Shown: in pieces, positions 1 to 6,615 of the stretch
How positions within the stretch are numbered: the first letter of the stretch is position 1
How the letters are laid out: each line of letters begins with the position of its first letter
Assembly (NCBI GenBank): GCA_024402435.1
Contig: JAKSTU010000001.1
Span: forward strand, 1 to 64,000
DNA length: 64,000 nt
Direction: 5' to 3'
From: Treponemataceae bacterium
GTDB taxonomy: Bacteria; Spirochaetota; Spirochaetia; Treponematales; Treponemataceae
The notes under the pieces: generated by a model
Seen by the model: the letters and a program-made list of their open reading frames with translations, nothing else
What the model was told of the DNA's origin: nothing
Database searches by the model: none
Position numbers and translations under genes: made by a program

Positions 1-188
1 TAACCTTAAGTTCTTCTGTCAGCTCCTCAACAGTTTCTTTTGACAAACCTGAAAGTTCACATATTTCTTCAATAGAGTAATTTCCTTTCTGAATCATTTT
101 TTCTGCAAGTTCTACATTTCTTTCTGCAAGTCTTTCCGCAACTTTTTCGGCAGCCCAAGTATTTCCCCAGTCTTCAACAGCTTTGCAA
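1..188 (-). pseudogene. Second copy of an Rpn-type C-terminal tail, cut by window edge
   Basis: Just downstream of the Rpn-family gene the minus strand stays open and encodes another version of that gene's C-terminal tail. It begins CKAVEDWGNT and ends near EELTEELKV, aligning to the tail of the intact protein but with about eight extra residues in the helical part. The first 30 bases are identical to the intact gene. No start codon lies at the junction, since the intact gene stops first; the first internal ATG begins MIQKGNYSIEE. The fragment runs past position 1, so its end is unknown. It is probably a leftover or reserve C-terminal cassette from duplication or recombination between Rpn paralogues. 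Confidence 0.6.
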
Positions 189-371
189 TGATTACTGTAC
201 ATTCGCACTAACCTTAAGTTCTTCTGCGATTTTTGCAACTTCAGTTTCTGAAAGACCTGAGGCCTCTGCTATCTTATCTATTGGCAATATATTCTGTTTA
301 ATCAAGACTTTAGCTACTTCTATAGATTTTTCCGCTAATACAGTATTTCCCCAGTCTTCAACAGCTTTGCA
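158..371. repeat. 30-bp perfect direct repeat at the start of both Rpn tails
   Basis: The 30 bases at 342-371, inside the intact Rpn gene, are repeated without mismatch at 158-187. They encode the segment around CKAVEDWGNT. A second shared segment, TAACCTTAAGTTCTTCT, lies at 1-17 and 209-225 at the other end of the tail. The two pairs are offset by 184 and 208 bases, so the downstream tail is 24 bases (eight codons) longer. Confidence 0.9.
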
Positions 372-1010
372 CATAGTCTTTACCCCCTGTCCTTCCTGCT
401 TGTAATACCTTACCTTTTTGGCAAGCTCTTCGTATTTCATATCGTCCGGGTTCGGACAACAGAAGTCATGCATCAAATCACCCAGAGAATCATTTCCTCT
501 GTATTCACCGTTCACATACAAGATATGCAAATCGTCTTCAAAAAGCAAATCAGTTCCTTTGATTGATTTTTCAACCTCGTAAACAGAAAGACCTTTTTTC
601 CAGATATCATTTTCCGTAATGAAGATGATGTAAGTGTTTTTCAACTCGTCAAAATTCGTACTCTTTGCAAGAAAATGCGAGTCAAGCATTGCCGCATGGT
701 ATCTGGCTCTTTTTGCACCTGCACCTTTATCTGCGCGCTGGATTTCTACATTTATCAGATTGTGGTCCGAATCTTCTGCAAGAATGTCCAGCTTGATGGA
801 ACGTCCGAAAATATTTCTCAAATCATTCTGACTGTGACTTTCCAGAACTTTAAGACTGTCATTTTTCATCAGAATTCTAAGAATGAACTGTGTAGCTTCA
901 AGATCATCAGAAAAAACTTTTGACATCAAATCATCGTCCATAAGACGAAGACTCATGACTTTTTCAATAATCCTCGGATCAAAAAGCTTCTGCAGGTTTT
1001 CCATACTCAT
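192..1010 (-). CDS. Rpn family recombination-promoting nuclease / PD-(D/E)XK transposase-like protein
   Basis: A 272-residue protein of the Rpn/YhgA-like PD-(D/E)XK family, usually annotated as a 'PDDEXK nuclease family transposase'. The N-terminal ~200 residues carry the nuclease fold: an Asp in KLDILAED and the strand VEIQRA as the E-x-Q/K-type active site, followed by RARYHAAMLDS. The last ~50 residues form a helical tail with an HTH-like segment (ASGLSETEVAKIAEELKV). Family members have been linked to RecA-independent recombination and to phage defence, with variable C-termini that modulate the nuclease. The start ATG at 1010 is followed by a second M (MSMENLQ). The neighbouring duplicated tail suggests C-terminal exchange in this paralogue. 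The in vivo function here is unknown. Confidence 0.8.
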   Translation of the reverse strand: MSMENLQKLFDPRIIEKVMSLRLMDDDLMSKVFSDDLEATQFILRILMKNDSLKVLESHSQNDLRNIFGRSIKLDILAEDSDHNLINVEIQRADKGAGAKRARYHAAMLDSHFLAKSTNFDELKNTYIIFITENDIWKKGLSVYEVEKSIKGTDLLFEDDLHILYVNGEYRGNDSLGDLMHDFCCPNPDDMKYEELAKKVRYYKQEGQGVKTMCKAVEDWGNTVLAEKSIEVAKVLIKQNILPIDKIAEASGLSETEVAKIAEELKVSANVQ

Positions 1011-1097
1011 AATATACCATTATTTTTGAATTTTGTAAGAAGCCTGATCAAGTTTTGGTTATAATTGCAGACAAGTTTACAGGGACATTTTACTGGA

Positions 1098-1133
1098 TTC
1101 GCTTACTTGTTCGGTTACTTGTTCGCTTACAAC
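1098..1133. repeat. Three tandem 12-bp repeats
   Basis: TTCGCTTACTTG, TTCGGTTACTTG and TTCGCTTACAAC follow one another without gaps upstream of the Rpn gene. The region 1011-1151 contains no gene I can support. The repeats may be replication slippage or a binding site; the sequence does not decide. Confidence 0.7.
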
Positions 1134-1151
1134 TGAAGTTGTTTCAGCTTC

Positions 1152-1580
1152 TTAAACTTGAATCTTATAAGCCGGTTTATTTTCTTTGACTATAAAATCT
1201 TCCAATTCCTTTCTTAATGCAGCAGCATTCTTATTTCCGTTTGTCATCAAGAATTGTGTATCAAGGGTAACTGCATGTACATAATGGTAGTTTTTTGAAT
1301 TGTCTTTCCATTCAGAAGTTGCATAACCGAGATACTCAAATTTTCCTTCTGCATTTTTGGCGGGAAGAATAAAAACATTGAAAATATCAGCAGAAGCAAA
1401 ACGATATTTGTCTTTCCGTTTATTGTTCGGATTATTGTTTATTTCTTTATCAATGAATTCTGCATAGGTGATTTGTTTTTGAATTGAATCAGAACCAGGG
1501 ATTGAACCGCTTGTTTCTTCTCCGTTCTCTGTGTCTTCATCTACTCCTTCTTTGGGGAGTTTCCCGCAACGCCCAAAAGA
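1152..1580 (-). pseudogene. Start-less gene fragment of unknown family
   Basis: The minus strand is open for 142 codons after the stop of the EcoRII-type gene and in the same frame. It has no ATG, GTG or TTG that would give a long product. The translation is protein-like: a low-complexity Ser/Gly stretch (GSIPGSDS), then KDKYRFASADIFNVFILPAK, FEYLGYATSEWKDN and a C-terminal helix ending PAYKIQV before TAA. I do not recognise the family. Its 5' end merges into the GC-rich repeat at the edge of the restriction-modification island, which suggests that the arrival of the island or repeat removed the original N-terminus. A frameshifted or GTG/ATT-started short gene is the less likely alternative. 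Confidence 0.5.
1545..1574 (-). repeat. Short variant of GC-rich repeat, left edge of RM island
   Basis: Read on the minus strand, GGGCGTTGCGGG (1563-1574) is followed by a short hairpin-like segment and GAAGGAGTAGATGA. The same 12-mer and a similar tail (GAAGGGGTGGCGGATGA) occur in the longer element at 5561-5650. The two copies bracket the three restriction-modification genes. Confidence 0.55.
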
Positions 1581-2753
1581 TTACCCCTCGATTTCTTTTA
1601 TATATTCTATGAATTTTTTTACTGTCCATATTTCATGTTGGTATTTTTCTGGGTACGTTTTTATATATTTTTCCGGAACAACTAAAACAACTTTCTCTCT
1701 TTTCATTTCTTCAAGCTGAGCTGCAGAAATCCCCTGTTGAAGTGTACATAAAAACTTATTTTTTGAACGTAAACGATCTGCCTCATTCAGAATTTGCCGC
1801 CATCTATCTTTACATGTAGTTTTAGCTGCAAGAGAAGCTAATTTATCTACCGGAAAAGATGCATTATGGTAGGACTCTATAGAAGGGAAAATGAAATCAG
1901 GTTTTTTATTTCCTTCTGTAATTGCCTGAGATGTAAAAGTTATACTATTCCCTAAAAATAATGAACTTAAATGGTGTTCTAAACTTTTACCTGCACGACT
2001 CTTTCTTCTATTCAAAACCTGATTTGCCAATTCTATAAATTTGTCGACATCAGAAAAGTCATTATTTATAAGCACACTATATCGGCTATGCTCGATTGCT
2101 CTAAAAAGACGATATTCTACTTCAGTCCAATCCAACAGTTTATCATCTGGACGCAATTGAATATCTTCTTCATGGTCGAAAACTAAATTTTGAATTCTCT
2201 GTGCAGTAAGAGACATTTCTACTGAAGAAGGAAAATCAGTTTTTAATTTTCTTATGAAATCTTGAATTGCAAGTTTTTCTTTTTCTTCCGAATTGTCAAT
2301 TTCAGTATTTATTAAACGATTGGTTTCTGTCGGGGTAATTCCAAAATAATTAAGGAAATATTCTATTTCGTCCTCAGTTTCAAGAACATATCCTTTATAA
2401 GATGTATCTTTCTGTTTTAATAATATAATTAAAGAACCTGTAAATGAAGGTTTTAAAAATGGAAAATTTTTTCCAAATCCAGTAATACGATACTCGTTTC
2501 TTGTCCCTTGACCATAATATTTGAAATGTGCTTCTGTTTCAAAATCATCTTGCCATTTAATTTTGTTGGAAGATTCTTTATTTTCTCCTTTTACACCAAG
2601 AGTATCAAATATGAGCGAAAAAGAATTCTTTGGAATGTAAATTCCGCTCTGATGGCCTCCAGTTTCTCCTGTATCATTTGCAGAAAGGAACTTACAAAAG
2701 ATTTTATCACTATTTGCGCTATCTTCAATGACTTTATATACAATACTTTCCAT
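1581..2753 (-). CDS. EcoRII-type restriction endonuclease (CC(W/N)GG family)
   Basis: A 390-residue type II restriction endonuclease closely resembling EcoRII throughout. The N-terminal effector/DNA-binding domain (about residues 1-160) has CKFLSANDTGETGGHQSGIY, matching EcoRII's SANDTGATGGHQ segment. The C-terminal catalytic domain (about 230-380) has NRRKSRAGKSLEHHL, AITEGNKKPDFIFPS and TTCKDRWRQILNEADRL, all nearly identical to EcoRII and containing the D...K catalytic residues. EcoRII cuts before CCWGG and is type IIE, needing a second site for activation; the exact target here (CCWGG or CCNGG) is inference. The gene lies 12 bases downstream of the methyltransferase, probably in one transcript. 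Its AT-rich composition contrasts with the core genes and suggests horizontal acquisition. Confidence 0.9.
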   Translation of the reverse strand: MESIVYKVIEDSANSDKIFCKFLSANDTGETGGHQSGIYIPKNSFSLIFDTLGVKGENKESSNKIKWQDDFETEAHFKYYGQGTRNEYRITGFGKNFPFLKPSFTGSLIILLKQKDTSYKGYVLETEDEIEYFLNYFGITPTETNRLINTEIDNSEEKEKLAIQDFIRKLKTDFPSSVEMSLTAQRIQNLVFDHEEDIQLRPDDKLLDWTEVEYRLFRAIEHSRYSVLINNDFSDVDKFIELANQVLNRRKSRAGKSLEHHLSSLFLGNSITFTSQAITEGNKKPDFIFPSIESYHNASFPVDKLASLAAKTTCKDRWRQILNEADRLRSKNKFLCTLQQGISAAQLEEMKREKVVLVVPEKYIKTYPEKYQHEIWTVKKFIEYIKEIEG

Positions 2754-2765
2754 AAACTAGTACCA

Positions 2766-4061
2766 CTAAATCACAAAACGTCTTTCAGCATATATTTTTT
2801 TATTTTCTTCAATTTCATTTTTTACTTCTTTCATAAGGAAAGGTTTTATGAATTCTGCAACAGCATGAAATAAAGGGACTACTACAGAATTTCCAAACTG
2901 TTTATAAGCACGAGTATCAGAAACAGGAATTATATAATCATCAGGATATCCCATTAATCTGGCACATTCTCTTGGAGTCAGTCTTCTTGGATTCTTATTC
3001 TCACCTTGATAAATTAAAATTTCCGAGCCGTCTTTGTAATATCTTGCAGAAAGTGTTCTTGCTATTTCATCAGGTTTTACTAATCCGTAGCCAAATCCAT
3101 TTCCCATAGAACGATGTTTTTGAGCATGAGCTTGCAGATAAGCCCACAGATTATCTGTTAAGGTATACTTATCATGAACTTTATTGTTTTCAAAATCGAA
3201 ATATTTATCTCCATCCTGAATTAACTTTTCTTCCGACCCATCAGTCTTATGTAAAATAGATGAAAGTTTAATCTCTCCTTTTGGAGGTAATTCCATATTA
3301 TCCAATTTAAAATCAATTTTATCTCTGAACCCGACAATAACAATTCTCTCACGATGTTGAGGAACCCAACTTTGACCATCAATAATCTTATAATCACAAG
3401 TATAATTCAAATCTTTTGTCAAAGTTTCCCATATAACTTCAAATGTTCGTCCTTTATCATGTGATTTCAGATTCTTTACATTTTCAAGAACAAATGCTTT
3501 TGGCCGTTTTTCTTTTATGATTCTTGCAACATCAAAAAACAGCGTTCCTTGAGTTTTATCTTCAAAGCCAGTAGGTCGTCCTAATGATTTTTTCTTTGAT
3601 ACACCTGCAATTGAAAACGGCTGACATGGGAACCCAGCCAACAAAACATCATGATCTGGAATGTCTTTTGCATCAACTTTTGTTATATCTCCATTTATCA
3701 AATGTTCGGAAGGATAATTGTTGCTATAAGTTTTTTGGGCATATTCATCCCATTCCGAAGTATACAAGCATTTTCCACCTGCCTGTTCAAACCCTTTTCG
3801 AATTCCCCCAATTCCTGCAAATAAATCTATGAAAGTAAAATCTCCTGATTTTTCGTCATTCTCTTTCGCAGATATCTTTCGTGTAAGCATACTAAATAAT
3901 CTATCTGCTATAAAGTTTTTTGGCTCAACAGTACCATTAAGCCAACGGTGAATTGTACTTTGATTTACTTGAAACTCACTTGCAATATCTGCAATGGTAT
4001 AGAATTTTGTTACTTGTGATAGAAGTTCGGATATTGAGCCTTGGTAAAATGATTCTTGCAT
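2766..4061 (-). CDS. DNA (cytosine-5) methyltransferase, Dcm/M.EcoRII type, with N-terminal HTH
   Basis: A 431-residue C5 methyltransferase that should protect the CC(W/N)GG-type site of the adjacent nucleases. The C5-MTase motifs appear in order: I FIDLFAGIGGIRKGFE (~77), IV GFPCQPFSIAG with the catalytic Cys (~143), VI ENVKNL, VIII QHRERIVIVGF, IX LTPRECARLMGYPDDY and X YKQFGNSVVVPLF. Residues ~20-50 (TIADIASEFQVNQSTIHRWL) form a helix-turn-helix like that of M.EcoRII and M.SsoII, where this region represses transcription of the locus. Autoregulation at the adjacent divergent intergenic region is therefore plausible. The downstream partner is the EcoRII-type nuclease; a second nuclease diverges from the shared promoter region. 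Confidence 0.92.
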   Translation of the reverse strand: MQESFYQGSISELLSQVTKFYTIADIASEFQVNQSTIHRWLNGTVEPKNFIADRLFSMLTRKISAKENDEKSGDFTFIDLFAGIGGIRKGFEQAGGKCLYTSEWDEYAQKTYSNNYPSEHLINGDITKVDAKDIPDHDVLLAGFPCQPFSIAGVSKKKSLGRPTGFEDKTQGTLFFDVARIIKEKRPKAFVLENVKNLKSHDKGRTFEVIWETLTKDLNYTCDYKIIDGQSWVPQHRERIVIVGFRDKIDFKLDNMELPPKGEIKLSSILHKTDGSEEKLIQDGDKYFDFENNKVHDKYTLTDNLWAYLQAHAQKHRSMGNGFGYGLVKPDEIARTLSARYYKDGSEILIYQGENKNPRRLTPRECARLMGYPDDYIIPVSDTRAYKQFGNSVVVPLFHAVAEFIKPFLMKEVKNEIEENKKIYAERRFVI

Positions 4062-4093
4062 ACATTATTTCCATCAAAAAAAGGGATTTATAA

Positions 4094-4106
4094 TTGCATT
4101 ATGCAA
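4094..4106. promoter_or_regulatory. Inverted repeat, candidate operator between divergent RM genes
   Basis: TTGCAT-T-ATGCAA is a perfect 6+1+6 inverted repeat in the 118-bp region between the methyltransferase start (4061) and the divergent nuclease start (4180). Its size and place fit an operator for the HTH domain of the methyltransferase. This is inference from position and symmetry only. Confidence 0.4.
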
Positions 4107-4179
4107 ATTTTATTCCCCATTGTCAATCATTGTAATTACATCACGTATCTTGCCGACAATTTTACAAAGAGAAACAAAT

Positions 4180-5520
4180 ATGGGCTTTTCAAATTATAAA
4201 GAACTCAGCGATTTTTTAATTAAGCTTGGTGTTACAGAAGCATTTTTCAAAATGCTGGCCGAAAATGATAATTCAAAACAGCAATTGTACTTAGGTAGCA
4301 GTTTTAATGTTTTACAGCAACTACCATTTGGAGAAATAACAGAGTATCCTGACAACAAAGAACCAAATTACAAAGCACCGATGGATTTTTATTGGATTGA
4401 CAATTCACTAAATTATGAGAAAGCCCCTCATACACAATTAATTCTTTATCCAAAGTACCCCGAAGTAAGATTGTCAGGATTCTTAAAAGGTTGTTCAACT
4501 GCTCCAAGCAAAGACATGCAACCTATTCCCAAAGGACTAAGAAAAACAAACAACGGAAAAGATGGTCGTGTTTTAATTTTTGGAATAACTCCTGATAATA
4601 AAGTTTATGGATATCTAGCAAGTAAAAATTCTCCACTTGCTATTGATATTGAAAAAAAATTGTATATTTGCATACCTGAAACAGAACGAAAAAAATTAAA
4701 TCATTTTCCTCTTGAAATAAATTCCTTTGCGGATAAGAAAGCGTTGATAATTAAGCTACGGGAACTAGTTCAAAAAGATTGGACACCATCCGTAAGGTTG
4801 AATGCGGATGGTATTGTTAGACCCTATATGGCTCCTAATGGTGGTGGGTATACTATGGAAGCCCATTTTGGAATTATTCCGAATGGAGATGCAGAACCAG
4901 ACTATAAAGGATGGGAATTGAAGTCTTATAGTAAAACCACACTTACACTAATGACCCCAGAGCCAGACAAAGGGTATTACCGTGAAATTGGAGCAAAAGA
5001 GTTTGCCATCAAATATGGACATGATACAGATAAAAAAAATGAACGTTATTTTACCGGACCATTTATCGTAAACAAACCATGTAAGATTTCCGACTTAAAA
5101 TTAGTTCTATCAGGATTTAATGAAAAAACACAAAAAATAGAAGACGTATCTGGCGGAATTATGCTAGTAGATGTAAATAATAATCCAGTTGCAATATGGT
5201 CGTTTTCAGCATTGCTAAAGCATTGGTGCAACAAACATCAACATGCTTGTTATATGCGTTATGAATCTAAAAAAGAAAATGACAATATATTCTATAGATA
5301 TAATCCTGTAGTCCACTTAGGGGAAGGAACAGAATTTCCAAAATTCTTGCAAGCAATGGCAAAAGGTATAATACGATATGATCCTGCCATAAAAGTTACT
5401 TTTGACGAATCTGGAAATAGCAAAGGGAAAGCAAGAAGTCAATTTAGAATCACAGTAAATAACCTTTCGAATCTTTATAACTCATTCAAAAAGATTGATA
5501 TATTCTTAGAAGAAAGATAA
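4180..5520 (+). CDS. MvaI/BcnI family type II restriction endonuclease
   Basis: A 446-residue protein whose central/C-terminal half (about residues 190-440) matches the MvaI/BcnI restriction endonuclease family. PDYKGWELKSYSKTTLTLMT contains the D...E-x-K active site and aligns to the equivalent segment of MvaI; ending blocks such as FRITVNNLSNLY also fit. MvaI cuts CC/WGG and BcnI CC/SGG as monomers. About 190 N-terminal residues extend beyond the ~246-residue MvaI core, possibly an additional DNA-recognition or regulatory domain. I chose ATG 4180 (MGFSNYKE), preceded by AAAGAGAAA, over an upstream in-frame TTG at 4120 with no ribosome-binding site. It is divergent from the methyltransferase and probably restricts the same site as the EcoRII-type enzyme. 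Confidence 0.85.
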   Translation: MGFSNYKELSDFLIKLGVTEAFFKMLAENDNSKQQLYLGSSFNVLQQLPFGEITEYPDNKEPNYKAPMDFYWIDNSLNYEKAPHTQLILYPKYPEVRLSGFLKGCSTAPSKDMQPIPKGLRKTNNGKDGRVLIFGITPDNKVYGYLASKNSPLAIDIEKKLYICIPETERKKLNHFPLEINSFADKKALIIKLRELVQKDWTPSVRLNADGIVRPYMAPNGGGYTMEAHFGIIPNGDAEPDYKGWELKSYSKTTLTLMTPEPDKGYYREIGAKEFAIKYGHDTDKKNERYFTGPFIVNKPCKISDLKLVLSGFNEKTQKIEDVSGGIMLVDVNNNPVAIWSFSALLKHWCNKHQHACYMRYESKKENDNIFYRYNPVVHLGEGTEFPKFLQAMAKGIIRYDPAIKVTFDESGNSKGKARSQFRITVNNLSNLYNSFKKIDIFLEER

Positions 5521-5560
5521 TTTTTTTTTTCATTTTTTAACATTGTTCATAATAAACCAG

Positions 5561-5650
5561 CCGGGCGTTGCGGGCCGGCGCTTGAGGCCCGCAGAAGGGG
5601 TGGCGGATGACGCGACTCGCGGCAGGAGCCAGGGGAAGGCTTTCCCCCTC
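5561..5650 (+). repeat. GC-rich structured repeat, right edge of RM island
   Basis: This is an abrupt GC-rich block in AT-rich surroundings. It contains GCGGGCC (5570-5576) pairing with GGCCCGC (5586-5592), and AGGGGAA (5631-5637) pairing with TTCCCCCT (5642-5649), then a T-rich tail that could end the nuclease transcript. The opening GGGCGTTGCGGG is shared with the inverted short copy at 1563-1574. The rest of 5521-5773 shows no gene. Confidence 0.65.
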
Positions 5651-5773
5651 TTTATTTGATTCCTTCCAATTCTTTGCTGTGCTTCATTTTATTTCCCATT
5701 CCCACACAAAAAAAATGACATTTTTCCCAATCATGCGTGTTACAATACCATTACACGTTTCAAGGAGCCCAAA

Positions 5774-6421
5774 ATGAAAATCAAAGACATATACAGAAAA
5801 AAAGGGAACTTTCTGGTATCCCTGTGTCTGGCAGCGGCCTGTGTCATTGTTACTGCAATATCAGCAATAAATCCGGAGACATACAACGGTCTTGCTTATG
5901 CATTCCCACTGCAGAATCCCCGGCAGCTTTTAACCGGTCTTTTTCTGCACGGTTCACCCGCCCTCTCTCCAGCCGCCACTATGGGGCATCTTGCTTTTAA
6001 TCTTCTGCTGGTTCTGCCCTTCGGCATACTTGTTGAAAAAATCATGGGCTCAAGACGTTTTCTTCTTGTTACCGCAGTTTTTTGGATTGTATACATTTTT
6101 ACTTTCTACACTGTTGCATTTGCAACTGCTGAGGCAGGAGAAACCATATACGGAGCCGGTATTTCTGGAATCGCATTTTCTTACGGTACAATCGGCATTT
6201 ATATTCTTGCAAAACTTTTCAGATCAGACAGAAAAACTCTTTTGAGACAGGTATCCTTTTATCTCCTTCTGAATATAGCTCTAATAATGCTTGTAATGGT
6301 AAATCCCGTGGTGGCAGGGTTTCAGTCCATGATAATTCATCTTGCGGCAATTGCTTCTGCGGCGCTCTTTCTGATTTTCTGCCACAAATCAGTAGACCGG
6401 TTCTTGTCTCCACTACCGTGA
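5774..6421 (+). CDS. Rhomboid family intramembrane serine protease
   Basis: A 215-residue polytopic membrane protein with about six hydrophobic segments. Rhomboid hallmarks are present: the L1-loop region with LTGLFLHGS and GHLAFNLLLVLPFGILVEKI, the catalytic GxSG motif in YGAGISGIAFSYG (Ser about residue 137), and a His in a late transmembrane segment (MIIHLAAI, about residue 196). Rhomboids cleave substrates within the membrane; no substrate is suggested here. The start is supported by AAGGAG seven bases upstream. The Asn/His pair in transmembrane segment 2 sits in GHLAFN. The stop codon lies inside a 23-bp tandem repeat that continues downstream. Confidence 0.78.
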   Translation: MKIKDIYRKKGNFLVSLCLAAACVIVTAISAINPETYNGLAYAFPLQNPRQLLTGLFLHGSPALSPAATMGHLAFNLLLVLPFGILVEKIMGSRRFLLVTAVFWIVYIFTFYTVAFATAEAGETIYGAGISGIAFSYGTIGIYILAKLFRSDRKTLLRQVSFYLLLNIALIMLVMVNPVVAGFQSMIIHLAAIASAALFLIFCHKSVDRFLSPLP

Positions 6422-6480
6422 TAATAGACACTCCATTACTGTGACAGTAAAGTCTCCACTACCGTGATAGCAGAGTCTCC
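6408..6480 (+). repeat. 23-bp tandem repeat, about 3.2 copies
   Basis: Units 6408-6430, 6431-6453 and 6454-6476 plus a partial fourth share the core CTCCACTACCGTGATA (the second unit is diverged: CTCCATTACTGTGACA). The first unit supplies the last codons and stop of the rhomboid gene, so the array spans a gene end. Confidence 0.8.
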
Positions 6481-6549
6481 ACCTTCATGAAACTGCACTT
6501 CGTCCGGCGATTCAACCCATTTAACCCATTTCAGCGCATAAAAAAAAAA

Positions 6550-6597
6550 GTCCGGCCAATGAAGTGCAATTTACACTTCAAAGAACCGGACACCTTT
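6550..6597. terminator. Bidirectional terminator between convergent genes
   Basis: GTCCGG (6550-6555) pairs with CCGGAC (6586-6591), with an inner GAAGTG/CACTTC stem. An A-run precedes it and CCTTTTATT follows, fitting termination of both the rhomboid gene and the opposite SPOR-protein gene. Confidence 0.7.
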
Positions 6598-6615
6598 TAT
6601 TCGGATTTACAATTT

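Noticed and set aside
1-5520. Prophage or transposon carrying the accessory genes
   Set aside because: No integrase, transposase with DDE motif, terminal inverted repeats or phage structural gene is visible; the Rpn protein is not by itself evidence of a transposon.
5561-5650. RNA gene such as RNase P or 6S RNA
   Set aside because: It is too short, and GGGCGTTGCGGG recurs at 1563-1574; a repeat element fits better.
6408-6480. CRISPR array
   Set aside because: The 23-bp units are directly adjacent with no unique spacers, the array has about three units, and there are no cas genes in the window.
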